Source of the DNA: a virus
Strand: one strand, 5' to 3'
Length of the DNA: 64,000 nt
Virus record (IMG/VR): IMGVR_UViG_3300046009_009315
Span: 1 to 64,000 of that record
Within the stretch, counting starts at the first letter, position 1. The number at the start of each line of letters is the position of its first letter. Position numbers and translations under genes: made by a program. The notes beneath the pieces were generated by a model, which was not told the DNA's origin, did not search any database, and was given only the letters and a program-made list of their open reading frames with translations. This document shows positions 9,271-18,091 of this stretch, piece by piece.

Positions 9271-9921
9271 TTAAATTGCAGATATTGTAACAGTTCCAGA
9301 ATAACCAGTAGTACCAGAATATGATCCTACAGGAGTTCCACTAAATTTTACAAATAAACCAGAACTACCAGTCGTACCAATTGGTGCTATTATCCAAGCC
9401 ATAGAAATAAATATCATCCAATATGTATTTGTTTCATCTTGATATCTAATTTGGCCATTATAAGTCAAACCAGTATCATAAAATCTTAAATTATTTATAT
9501 TTGGAGATAATCCTGTGCCAGTGGCTTTATATGCATATACTCTTGGGCGAAGATTTAATTTTCCACCACCAAGATTTTGTTTTTTAATAGAAATTTTATT
9601 TTTATATTCAGATATTGTAACAGTTCCAACTTTATCTCCAGCAGCTATATAAGATCCAGCTACAGTATCTGTTGCTCCTACTTTCCCCCAAGCATTTGCA
9701 GTAAAAGTTCCAATATTAGCTATAGATCCTATTAACCAAATCCCAACTGGGGATGTTACATACCAAATAGCATATTGACCATCTTCGCTATAAAAAGATT
9801 TTTTACCATTATAAATTAAACCACTATCATAAAATTTTAAACTATTAATATTCGGAGATAGTCCTGTTCCAGAAGCTATATATAGATAATCTCTAGTTTT
9901 AGGTATTATTAATCTGCCCAT
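9271..9921 (-). CDS. Two-repeat beta-rich virion/tail protein
   Basis: 216 residues made of two tandem copies of one unit: each starts YxYxASGTGLSPNIN-like, continues with (L/I)xFYDSGLxYNG and ends VGTVTIS. Gly/Thr/Ser-rich beta sequence suggests a fibre tip or surface adhesin. It sits among lysis genes, but nothing enzymatic is visible. Tail-associated role inferred. Confidence 0.6.
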   Translation of the reverse strand: MGRLIIPKTRDYLYIASGTGLSPNINSLKFYDSGLIYNGKKSFYSEDGQYAIWYVTSPVGIWLIGSIANIGTFTANAWGKVGATDTVAGSYIAAGDKVGTVTISEYKNKISIKKQNLGGGKLNLRPRVYAYKATGTGLSPNINNLRFYDTGLTYNGQIRYQDETNTYWMIFISMAWIIAPIGTTGSSGLFVKFSGTPVGSYSGTTGYSGTVTISAI

Positions 9922-9926
9922 TTTAT

Positions 9927-10343
9927 TTAATTATTTATTTTATCTATTGTTTTATCTATGATATTATCTGCTGGGACTTTTTCTTTTAGCCAAGAGTTCA
10001 TTACTCCAAAATAAACAAGATGCTCATTATCAATTAAAAATAAATCATTTCCATAACGATCTTTGTATGGTTGTATTCCAGCATTCTCGACAAGTTCAAT
10101 AGCTTTTTCTTTTTTAAATTTTACTTTATACATTTGTATTAAATTATTGTAACGTTCTTTTGCTTGAGAGGTAATTACTGCTCCATTATCTATAAGAGCA
10201 ACTAAACCACCATTATCTTTATTATAATTACTTGGCGTAGAAGCATCGTAAGATGCGGTACTGTCTTGTATTTTATCTGGTGTTATTGTAGCGCAACCAA
10301 CAAGAAAAAAATTAAGAACCAATATGCTTGCGAACTTCTTCAA
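9927..10343 (-). CDS. Lipoprotein, possible outer-membrane spanin subunit
   Basis: 138 residues. The signal peptide MKKFASILVLNFFLVGC has lipobox LVGC with Cys17. The mature part is helical and charged. Its start overlaps the end of the next small gene by 32 nt, a common arrangement for spanin pairs, and it stands in the lysis cluster. A Gram-negative host would be needed for a spanin role. Confidence 0.6.
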   Translation of the reverse strand: MKKFASILVLNFFLVGCATITPDKIQDSTASYDASTPSNYNKDNGGLVALIDNGAVITSQAKERYNNLIQMYKVKFKKEKAIELVENAGIQPYKDRYGNDLFLIDNEHLVYFGVMNSWLKEKVPADNIIDKTIDKINN

Positions 10344-10509
10344 GATTTTTCTCCTTGACTGCTTTTTCTATTTCACTTTGATGATCAACTTCTTTTTGAG
10401 CTTGTTGACGTTCTTTCATTTCTTTGGTATTTTTTGCGCCAAAAACATTATTAATTGCTTCAAATATTCCTCCAACAAGTCTTATAACTGCGCCGAGTAG
10501 TTCCGTCAC
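10312..10509 (-). CDS. Small amphipathic membrane-associated protein
   Basis: 65 residues. The N-terminal hydrophobic helix (LLGAVIRLVGGIFEAINNVFG) is followed by a highly charged coil. It overlaps the following lipoprotein gene by 32 nt in another frame. The design (membrane helix plus charged periplasmic helix) resembles an inner-membrane spanin or pinholin; unproven. Confidence 0.55.
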   Translation of the reverse strand: MTELLGAVIRLVGGIFEAINNVFGAKNTKEMKERQQAQKEVDHQSEIEKAVKEKNLEEVRKHIGS

Positions 10510-10510
10510 T

Positions 10511-10969
10511 TTAGTCTACGTATTCTTCTGTAGCGTCTTTGCAGCCTGCGGCGATTGCATTAAGAACTTTTACAGCAAGAGCTGCGTCTCCATTTAGTTT
10601 AGCGAATTGTGCGGCGTATATATCTTTAAGTGCTACAATATATTTTGCCCAGTGAGTTTTTTCTGCTGGAAGATAATCAGTAAGAGCTTTTTGGAGTTGA
10701 TCTGGAGTTGGAGTCTGACCAACTGTAAGACTCTCTACAACTGTAGCTATATGATTAATCATCTTTGCTTTCTCTACTCTATCTTCTGGAGAAAGAGCCT
10801 GTTCGAGAACAACTGTGCAAGCAAGAATAACTGCTGGCTTAATATAAGGAAGAGCATTTTCTACTGCAGTTGTTCCACCGATTTGATTATCTCCACCTGT
10901 ATTTGTAGTAGAGCAACCAATTATAAAAATACCCATAAGGGCAACAGCAATGATGTTTAATTTATTCAT
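10511..10969 (-). CDS. Lipoprotein
   Basis: 152 residues. The signal peptide ends in IIGC (Cys19). The mature portion is helical and rich in Ala/Leu/Lys, with no known enzyme motif. Overlaps the putative holin gene by 4 nt (ATGA) and precedes the amphipathic gene by 1 nt, so it belongs to the lysis operon. Confidence 0.65.
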   Translation of the reverse strand: MNKLNIIAVALMGIFIIGCSTTNTGGDNQIGGTTAVENALPYIKPAVILACTVVLEQALSPEDRVEKAKMINHIATVVESLTVGQTPTPDQLQKALTDYLPAEKTHWAKYIVALKDIYAAQFAKLNGDAALAVKVLNAIAAGCKDATEEYVD

Positions 10970-11265
10970 ATATTTTCTCCATGTCCTATTTCTTTCTTTA
11001 CTCTTTTTTTCGCTTCTTTTGTTTGAGCTACTTTGCCACCAGTTACGGCAGCATCTTTTACTGTAAGAGCAAAAATTATACCACTTACGACTGCTATGAG
11101 CTTAGAAAAACCAATAATATATTCTTCTAATTTATTTGGTAAAAATGCTACCAACGAATTATCTCCATGAATAGCGAAAGCTGTTGATACAGCTACAACT
11201 GTGATAATGCCAGATGTACTTGAACGCCAATTAGGACCAAATAATTTAAATAGCATATTCTTCAT
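10966..11265 (-). CDS. Putative holin
   Basis: 99 residues with two predicted membrane segments (about residues 17-33 and 52-70) and a basic, polar C-terminal tail. Size, topology and place upstream of lipoprotein and lysozyme genes fit a class II holin. It follows a GTGTAAT motif. Holin families are diverse, so the call depends on context. Confidence 0.6.
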   Translation of the reverse strand: MKNMLFKLFGPNWRSSTSGIITVVAVSTAFAIHGDNSLVAFLPNKLEEYIIGFSKLIAVVSGIIFALTVKDAAVTGGKVAQTKEAKKRVKKEIGHGENI

Positions 11266-11270
11266 AATAG

Positions 11271-11277
11271 ATTACAC
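11271..11277 (-). promoter_or_regulatory. GTGTAAT candidate late promoter
   Basis: GTGTAAT only 5 nt from the holin ATG at 11265; would start the lysis operon. Confidence 0.45.
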
Positions 11278-11320
11278 TATATTATATATACTTATAATGA
11301 CATTATCAAAATAAATTAAA

Positions 11321-12004
11321 TTAATAAATTCTATATTTATTATTAAGATAAGATTCTAAATTTGCAATATTTTGCGCGCTAATTACATTATCAAAAACAA
11401 GAATTTCGCTTATATAAACATTTGCCTGTTGTCCACCACCACTATCATTTCCAACGTATAAAAACGATCTACTAAAAAAACCGCTTCCATTTGATTCAGT
11501 CCTATCTATTTGCCCATTCAATCGAAATGTGTAATTAATTCCATTATCTGAAAGTGTAGCTATAATAGCTGAGGTATTTGCGGCAATAGTAGTATTTGCT
11601 GCTCTTTCAATGTTAAAGTAAGATCCCCAAGTATTTCCTAAAATTGCGCTATATAAGCTACCACCAGTAGCTTCTAGAATTGCCGCGTATTGACTTGGTT
11701 GAGATGCTAAAGTTTTTATAACAGCGTAGATTGTTTTAGCTGTAACAATATTATTTCCTCTGAGTCTTCCAGAATTAAATTTAATCGCGGGATTCCCATT
11801 TATAATATTAGACTCAAGAACAGAATTAGCTGTTTGATTAGATAAATTATTTACATTTCCACTCTGATCTTTCCAAGAAGTAACAACACCACCACTCACA
11901 GTTACATCCGCATCAGCTTTAACCCAAAGTTTCAATCCTGGAATACGCGTAGGACTAAAAGAACTTGAAATTATTCCACTCGAAACAGATGGCAATATTA
12001 TCAT
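11321..12004 (-). CDS. LamG/concanavalin-like adhesin domain protein
   Basis: 227 residues. From residue 22 (PGLKLWVKADADV) through SWKDQSGNVNNL and a C-terminal ISEILVFDNVISAQN segment it follows the laminin-G/concanavalin-A-like jelly roll, usually carbohydrate binding. Probably a tail tip or fibre domain used for host attachment. It overlaps the upstream gene by 4 nt. Confidence 0.75.
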   Translation of the reverse strand: MIILPSVSSGIISSSFSPTRIPGLKLWVKADADVTVSGGVVTSWKDQSGNVNNLSNQTANSVLESNIINGNPAIKFNSGRLRGNNIVTAKTIYAVIKTLASQPSQYAAILEATGGSLYSAILGNTWGSYFNIERAANTTIAANTSAIIATLSDNGINYTFRLNGQIDRTESNGSGFFSRSFLYVGNDSGGGQQANVYISEILVFDNVISAQNIANLESYLNNKYRIY

Positions 12005-12480
12005 ATTGTATTTCCATACATTATATATCTATTATTTCCCGTGTGAAGAAGTGAAATTGATGCTCCTGATCCTGCTGTTCTGTATTGATTATTATAGCTT
12101 AATATAGGAATTGCGGCATTAAATCCGCTTCCTGTAACAAAAATTTGACCAGCTCCTATTTGAATTATTGTTGTATTAAATCCAATTACATTTCCACTTA
12201 CAATTGTTCCAGTAATTTGATTCTGCGAATTAGCTAAAATGACTCGTCCATTATCATTTCCAGATATAATAAAATTCGTTGCTTCATTGACAAATTGTGG
12301 AACTGCATTTACTAGTACAGAATTATTTAAATCTACAGTCGCATTTTGTATTGTTACATCAACTCCAGAAAGATTTAGATTATCAACATTATTTAAATTA
12401 ACTTCATTAAATGAAGCTTTATTAAATTCTCCACTTTTGAAGACCTGAAGATATGATGTTTGAATTCTAAGATCACTCAT
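12001..12480 (-). CDS. Beta-helical tail fibre-like protein
   Basis: 159 residues with repeated Asn/Leu-rich steps near the N-terminus (FNEVNLNNVDNLNLSGVDV), typical of parallel beta-helix or fibre segments, then a beta-sandwich-like C-terminus. Coupled to the lectin-like gene downstream. Probably part of the same adhesion structure; function not otherwise recognised. Confidence 0.6.
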   Translation of the reverse strand: MSDLRIQTSYLQVFKSGEFNKASFNEVNLNNVDNLNLSGVDVTIQNATVDLNNSVLVNAVPQFVNEATNFIISGNDNGRVILANSQNQITGTIVSGNVIGFNTTIIQIGAGQIFVTGSGFNAAIPILSYNNQYRTAGSGASISLLHTGNNRYIMYGNTI

Positions 12481-12486
12481 AATATT

Positions 12487-12642
12487 TTATACTCCATGAA
12501 CTGACAGGGCTGCCCCAACCCATGGGGTAGCCACTGGGCCAGAACAAACCATGCACCGGCCACTGGGCTGCGGGATTCCACCGCCGCGCCTTGTCAATTC
12601 ACCTTGTATGTTAAATTTTAATAAATCCATAATCTTTTCCAT
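12487..12642 (-). CDS. Small protein in an anomalous GC-rich patch
   Basis: 51 residues from an ATG with Shine-Dalgarno GGAGGT 7 nt upstream, inside the end of the previous gene. The last two thirds (QPSGRCMVCSGPVATPWVG) is Gly/Pro/Cys-rich and encoded by GC-rich DNA unlike its surroundings. It may be a recent insertion or a tail-tip peptide. Coding status uncertain. Confidence 0.4.
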   Translation of the reverse strand: MEKIMDLLKFNIQGELTRRGGGIPQPSGRCMVCSGPVATPWVGAALSVHGV

Positions 12643-13354
12643 ATTCTGCACCTCCACCAGCATGATAAACAAATCTTTCTACTTGTGTAAAATCGTAATT
12701 TGCCCCAGTTATTGTCATAACTGTATTTGGTCCGTCAAATCCGCTTACAAGTCTAGGAGCATCATCCGCAGCAAAATTAAATCTTAAAGTCAATATAGGA
12801 TCATTTGTAAGATTTGTTCCTGGTCCTTGAAATGCTAATGGTATAACTGGACCATATCCACTTGGAACATCTATATTAACTATAGTTTCTAAAAATCTAA
12901 CTTTTGGTTTTACCCATTGAGCAGCGCCTGGTGTTTGTAGTCCAGTTATTCTAACAAAATTATTTCTAAACGTAGAATGAGTTCTCATCTGAGAGAGTGT
13001 ATAACCACTATATAGACCAGATGTTAAGTTTATACCTCTTGAAGGCGTTATTATCCCAGATGCTAACAGATAACTTTTACTTGTATACGTATAATTTTTG
13101 TCAGAACCATTTGTACCAATTATATTTATAACACTATTATTTCTTATTCCTGTGGTATCAACTTGTTTTTCAAACTGGGTCTTTAAAGAAGTTAGATGTA
13201 TTAATTTAAATGAATCTCCTGGAGCATATAGATTTAAAAATTCATTATAAACATTAGCTAATCCTGTAATTGGTAAATTATTGACTGTTCCGCTAATAGC
13301 CGCGTCAAGTTCATTTCTATTTATTTGTTTTAATCTAATTAGATTGTCAGCCAT
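12611..13354 (-). CDS. Virion structural protein, tail/neck type
   Basis: 247 residues, beta-rich, without known enzyme motif. It lies between portal and fibre genes and overlaps the portal start by 8 nt. The C-terminal GGGAEYGKDYGFIKI resembles ends of small phage tail proteins. Neck or baseplate role inferred from position. Confidence 0.55.
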   Translation of the reverse strand: MADNLIRLKQINRNELDAAISGTVNNLPITGLANVYNEFLNLYAPGDSFKLIHLTSLKTQFEKQVDTTGIRNNSVINIIGTNGSDKNYTYTSKSYLLASGIITPSRGINLTSGLYSGYTLSQMRTHSTFRNNFVRITGLQTPGAAQWVKPKVRFLETIVNIDVPSGYGPVIPLAFQGPGTNLTNDPILTLRFNFAADDAPRLVSGFDGPNTVMTITGANYDFTQVERFVYHAGGGAEYGKDYGFIKI

Positions 13355-15293
13355 TTTTTATATCCTCAATCTTTTTACTATGATAAAGAATACTTGCTAC
13401 ATAACTATCAATGCTATGTTCCACGGCAATACTTTCAATTTCATTTATTGTATTTGGATTTTTATCTTTAGGATTTGTTAAATATTCTGCTATAACATTT
13501 TCCCAATTCTCTGGAGATTCATTTGAAGCAATAATTTTAACTATTTCAAATGCAACATCTTTTTGTTGTTTTGATAATTTTCTTAAAGAATGCTTTTCCC
13601 TAAGAGAAGCTTCAACCTTTTCTTGTAATCTTGATGCAAGAATAAAATTATCTTTAATTTTCTCTATATCAAATAGTGCGGCTCTAGCCTGTCTTCCCTC
13701 ACCAACTGGTTTAACATTTTTAGTTGTTTGAGGAATTCCAGTAGATCCAGCTGGTCTACCAGGCTCACCCATTTTTGCGCCACCAATAAGTGGTTGATAA
13801 TATCCTTGATCTTTTAATTCTCTAAGTTTTTGTTGAGATTGGACTGAACTTTCTGGATCTGGAAGTTTACCGGTTTCAATTGCTGTAATTCCTTCTTCTG
13901 GAGTTAAAATTCCTAGCTCTATCAATCTTGTATATACTCTTGAATATTGAATATCATCTTTTAAATCAATATCTTCAAAATAAGGTGTTGGATAATTTTT
14001 AAATCCAAGTTCTTTACTAATTCTACGAATCTCTGGATATAAGAAATTATTTATAAAAGATTCGCGAGCTTGTTTTAGTCTTTCAATAAATACTTGTACT
14101 TTTATGCTTTCATTCGCAAATTTTTCATTTCCGATTAAGATATTATTTAAACCAATTTGAATATCGCGATCAACGATCTGATATTTTTCTGGGCCCATTA
14201 GATTACCTATGTTTGGAATAATAAATTCTGCTTTAGTTGTATAATCTGCAATAAGAACACGACCAACGCTTTGATTCGTAAATAATGATTGCATTGCCTC
14301 TAAATTCTTCTGATTAATTCCGCCCTTCTCTGGTTCTGTGCCCATCGTGACTAATAGAATAATTTGCTGTAATGAACGCGCTACGGCCATGTCCATCTTT
14401 TTCATTTCTGCTTTCCAATTAATATCTTCGAGTACTGGAAAGCCCATAGGAACCGCAAATGGTTCGTAATCTTGTTTCTTATAAAATACAGCGCAAAGCC
14501 TATTGCGGTCAAGAGGAAGAGTTAGAATTCCAACTCTAGTTTTTGTAATAAGTTTTTGAGTTTCTGGAGGTAGACTCTTTAATACTTCAAGATCTTCTTC
14601 GGTTTTTGGAGCCTTCAATCTTTCAAGTTCATAATCTGTTAAAATTTTATAATATCTTCCAACGGAAAAATTAATTGTTCCGCCAATTTGAACGTCTGCA
14701 GGATTAATTATGTTGTATCTTGCTGGTAGCATAATATTTGCAGCTTTTGAAGATAAACCAAAAGTCTGAGTAATTTTACTTACGTCTTCTGGTTGAATCT
14801 TCGTATCAAAACGATATATAAATACATTTCCGCTACGATAATATTCTCTAAAAAATTGATCTTGAAGATCAAACATGTTAATCTTCTTTAACCATGCGCT
14901 AAAAAAATCTCTACTCTTTTGACTACCGCCTTTAAAATAAATATCACTACAAGAAAACTCTGTCATTAGATCAATGGTATTTCTGAATATAGCGAAATTA
15001 TAGTAACATTTTTGACATAAGATAACTGCGTCTCGAACATTCATATTCGAGCCATTCGATATGCCAGTGGAATATCTAAAAGGAATTAATCCATCATCAA
15101 TATTTTTATATCTATTAGTTCTAGTAATATCTGCGGCAGCATTTCTCCTAGTTTGAGTATGAGAGGAATCGCCCGAGTCTGAACCAGCTACAGCAGCTTG
15201 TATCTGATAATTTGTAGACGCATCCGAAACCATAAGAGGTTGAATTTCGTTACTTTTAGTAATTTTTTCTTGTTTTTTTGATTTTTTGGACAT
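13347..15293 (-). CDS. Portal protein
   Basis: 648 residues, usual for large phage portals. The central region (about residues 60-470) has long helices and segments such as MTEFSCSDIYFKGGS, FFREYYRSGNVFIYRFD and the stem-like VFIERLKQARESFINNFLYP. The disordered basic N-terminus and Gly/Pro-rich stretch near residue 510 are typical. It would form the dodecameric ring for DNA entry. It is 21 nt downstream of the terminase gene. Confidence 0.85.
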   Translation of the reverse strand: MSKKSKKQEKITKSNEIQPLMVSDASTNYQIQAAVAGSDSGDSSHTQTRRNAAADITRTNRYKNIDDGLIPFRYSTGISNGSNMNVRDAVILCQKCYYNFAIFRNTIDLMTEFSCSDIYFKGGSQKSRDFFSAWLKKINMFDLQDQFFREYYRSGNVFIYRFDTKIQPEDVSKITQTFGLSSKAANIMLPARYNIINPADVQIGGTINFSVGRYYKILTDYELERLKAPKTEEDLEVLKSLPPETQKLITKTRVGILTLPLDRNRLCAVFYKKQDYEPFAVPMGFPVLEDINWKAEMKKMDMAVARSLQQIILLVTMGTEPEKGGINQKNLEAMQSLFTNQSVGRVLIADYTTKAEFIIPNIGNLMGPEKYQIVDRDIQIGLNNILIGNEKFANESIKVQVFIERLKQARESFINNFLYPEIRRISKELGFKNYPTPYFEDIDLKDDIQYSRVYTRLIELGILTPEEGITAIETGKLPDPESSVQSQQKLRELKDQGYYQPLIGGAKMGEPGRPAGSTGIPQTTKNVKPVGEGRQARAALFDIEKIKDNFILASRLQEKVEASLREKHSLRKLSKQQKDVAFEIVKIIASNESPENWENVIAEYLTNPKDKNPNTINEIESIAVEHSIDSYVASILYHSKKIEDIKNG

Positions 15294-15306
15294 TTTACTT
15301 GTAAAT

Positions 15307-15313
15307 ATTACAC
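15307..15313 (-). promoter_or_regulatory. GTGTAAT candidate late promoter
   Basis: GTGTAAT 13 nt before the portal ATG at 15293, in the short gap after the terminase gene. Confidence 0.4.
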
Positions 15314-15314
15314 A

Positions 15315-17159
15315 TTATCTGATCATAATAGGCGAAAAAGTAGGTTGTACTTCAACTATTTGAGTTGTCATTATATCATTATAGCACTTTACAGCCCAAT
15401 TCGCTAACATAAATGCGGAATAATTATCTTTTCTAGCTTTATTAGCAGAAGCGCTTCTCTTTAAATGTTGAGGTAAGTCAAAGCTTTGGGTTCCTCGACT
15501 AGTGGTAGAATGTTCTATTAAAACGCATTGTTTTTTCGTTTGATATATAAAATCATCTTGATTCTCAATAAAATCTAATACTGTCCAATCTTTCTTATCA
15601 TCTGTTTTCATCAATTCTAAGGGAACATTTAATGCTATTGTTTCATTAAATGATGCTTCATCTGAGGCTGTACGACTAGCAAACCATACTCTTTTATAAT
15701 CAATACATGCTTGAAGATACTCATTCGCCTTACGAATAAAACTGCTGGTAAAAACTTGATTAAATGCAATTCTTTTATTTTCCAAATTATATTGATTCTT
15801 TATGTTTCTAACCATCATATCGTAATCTGCACCTTCAAGATCTGAATCGAAATCTAATGTCTTAATTTCAATTCTATCTTGTTTAAATAAATTAGATTCA
15901 TTGCATGCGGATAAAAATGTATCAGCACCAGCATTATCAATAATCATGAAAACAATATTAAAATTTTTCATTATGTAATATAGATAATTAACATGATTTT
16001 TAAGATTACCTAGACCAGCATATGTATGAACTAAAACTCCTTGTTTTCTCTCTTCGTCATATTCCATAACAGCCATAGCAAAATAATCTGCATTTGGACT
16101 ATCACTCATGTTAGGATCGATTCCAAGAATATATTTTTTCTTCGGATCTCCTCGCATTAATGTGTGGGGCTTTTCTCCAGTTTTTAATGTACATTCTTCC
16201 ATCTTTTTAGCATTAAAATAGCTATCACTTCCATCGGTGAATTGAGCGCAATATTCTCTTAAAAATCCACTATGACTTGATCCACCAGCTTGGGCTTCTT
16301 CAATAATTGTTTTATCTATCATTTCTTCTGGTAAAGCCTCGTAACTCATTTGGCTAACAAAATAAGTTGCTTCTCCCTTTTCTTGACTATTTATTTTTTC
16401 ACACCATTCATTATAAGTTTTATAAAGATTTTCGAATGTATAACTTGCAGATGAAAGAGCTATCATTTTACTTGTATTTTCAAAAACCATTCTATCTTTT
16501 TCTTGCATTACTCCTTCTGATATCAATTTATCTTCAAACTCACGGATCTCCATTCTTTCTTTCATATTCTGTGGAGCAACTAAGAATGGCATTAATACGT
16601 TCTTAATAATTTCTTCTGGTAATAAAAGAAACTCGTCAAGCACAAGAATATTTGCTCGAAAACCTCGAATTTTTTCTCCATTAAGAGGAATTGCGACAAT
16701 GCTTCCATTATTAATTTGCCATTCAAATTGATCATTTCTTTTTGCTTTCGCTCCAAAACATTGAGAAAGTAATTCTGCTCCAGGACTTTGTACGATTTTT
16801 TCTAAATTATTAAAAATAAATCTTGCAGTTCTAAATGTTGGACCAGCTATAAGAATTTTCGTGTTTGGTTCAAATATACATTGAAGAAAACAAAATACTG
16901 CGGCCATAAAGGATTTTCCACAACCACGACCAAATACGCACATATTAAAATTTCTGTTCATCATAGCTTTAAGATGAATCTCCTGATAAGCCGCAAGTTT
17001 AACTCCACTAATTAATTCAACTGTAAACCCAATATTAGCTCTTAAAAACTTAGCTAAACTAATTTTTGCTTCCCTATCATTAAGAAATCCTTTTAATTCA
17101 GATAATTCTGCATTAACATCTTTAATTTCTTTAAAATATTTCTCTGGACAAAAGATCAT
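15315..17159 (-). CDS. terL: Terminase large subunit
   Basis: 614 residues. Walker A GRGCGKS at 77-83, Walker B ILVLDEF at 171-177, and a RuvC/RNase H-like nuclease start ILGIDPNMSDSPNADYFAM near residue 345 with later acidic residues (IDNAGAD) define the ATPase-nuclease that packages DNA. The start overlaps the ERCC4-type nuclease gene by 4 nt and the portal follows, the standard packaging order. Confidence 0.95.
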   Translation of the reverse strand: MIFCPEKYFKEIKDVNAELSELKGFLNDREAKISLAKFLRANIGFTVELISGVKLAAYQEIHLKAMMNRNFNMCVFGRGCGKSFMAAVFCFLQCIFEPNTKILIAGPTFRTARFIFNNLEKIVQSPGAELLSQCFGAKAKRNDQFEWQINNGSIVAIPLNGEKIRGFRANILVLDEFLLLPEEIIKNVLMPFLVAPQNMKERMEIREFEDKLISEGVMQEKDRMVFENTSKMIALSSASYTFENLYKTYNEWCEKINSQEKGEATYFVSQMSYEALPEEMIDKTIIEEAQAGGSSHSGFLREYCAQFTDGSDSYFNAKKMEECTLKTGEKPHTLMRGDPKKKYILGIDPNMSDSPNADYFAMAVMEYDEERKQGVLVHTYAGLGNLKNHVNYLYYIMKNFNIVFMIIDNAGADTFLSACNESNLFKQDRIEIKTLDFDSDLEGADYDMMVRNIKNQYNLENKRIAFNQVFTSSFIRKANEYLQACIDYKRVWFASRTASDEASFNETIALNVPLELMKTDDKKDWTVLDFIENQDDFIYQTKKQCVLIEHSTTSRGTQSFDLPQHLKRSASANKARKDNYSAFMLANWAVKCYNDIMTTQIVEVQPTFSPIMIR

Positions 17160-18091
17160 ATAATTTTCATATCATATGCTAGTTGTAAATCTATTTTTTT
17201 ATAAAAACATTTACTAGCAAATATAGCCTCGATTAATCTAGTCATCTCTTTTCTACCATCAACAAATAAAAATTGTAAATTATCATAGCTTTGTAAAAGT
17301 TCTCTTACATTATGAAATATGTACTCTGGGGTTGCTTTTATTTTTTTACTTATATGAGGAAGATATTGAAAACTTAAGGCATTCGTAAGTACTTCTTCTA
17401 CCATAACAATAACATAAGAATTATTCTTTCTGGCTTTTTCTATTTCATTTTTAAAACGATCATAGTTCTTAACGCTTAGTGTGCTTATGAAATCGCTAAG
17501 ACTTTTTCTTTCTATAAAACATCCACAATTATCATTTGAACAGGCATAATCTCCAAATGATAAGGTCTTAATTTCAAATGGTGTGTTAAATTTAAGCCAA
17601 CTTTGTTCTCTTGTGTCTACATAAATTATATCTTTTTGTGTCAATCTATTTTTAAAATTATCTCCAATTAAATTAGGATGAATAAATTTATTTTCTAATC
17701 CAATCGAAGAACAGACATTGTAATAATCTTTAAATATTTTATTATAAAATATGATTGATGGCGCCATTATTGTTCTTAGCTCTACTTGAGTCGGAGAATA
17801 TATTAAATTTTTTGATTCTTTTCTTTTAATTAATAATTCCTTGCAATATTCTCTTGATCTTTCTGTTGGCTGTTCTTTCAGCCATTTTTTCATATTATTT
17901 TTATCATTAAAATCGCTATTAAGATACTGTTCTTTAGTTTTAAAATTTATTAATTCATTTGTAAGTAGATCGCGACGCTCATAATAAGTTTGATAGTATT
18001 TTACTTTATTTAAACCATAGCCTTTAAGCGCAAGATGAAGACTTTTTTCATCTTTAAATTCCTTACCATCTACTTTACATATTACGCTCAT
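17156..18091 (-). CDS. ERCC4/XPF-family nuclease
   Basis: 311 residues. The C-terminal half holds the ERCC4 nuclease signature: VDTRE (158-162), GDYA (180-183) and ERKSLSD (194-200), the last being the metal-binding ERKx3D core. The first 150 residues are helical without known domain. XPF/Mus81-type enzymes cut branched DNA, so it may trim junctions before packaging or in recombination. It overlaps terL by 4 nt, an unusual position for this family. Confidence 0.8.
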   Translation of the reverse strand: MSVICKVDGKEFKDEKSLHLALKGYGLNKVKYYQTYYERRDLLTNELINFKTKEQYLNSDFNDKNNMKKWLKEQPTERSREYCKELLIKRKESKNLIYSPTQVELRTIMAPSIIFYNKIFKDYYNVCSSIGLENKFIHPNLIGDNFKNRLTQKDIIYVDTREQSWLKFNTPFEIKTLSFGDYACSNDNCGCFIERKSLSDFISTLSVKNYDRFKNEIEKARKNNSYVIVMVEEVLTNALSFQYLPHISKKIKATPEYIFHNVRELLQSYDNLQFLFVDGRKEMTRLIEAIFASKCFYKKIDLQLAYDMKII

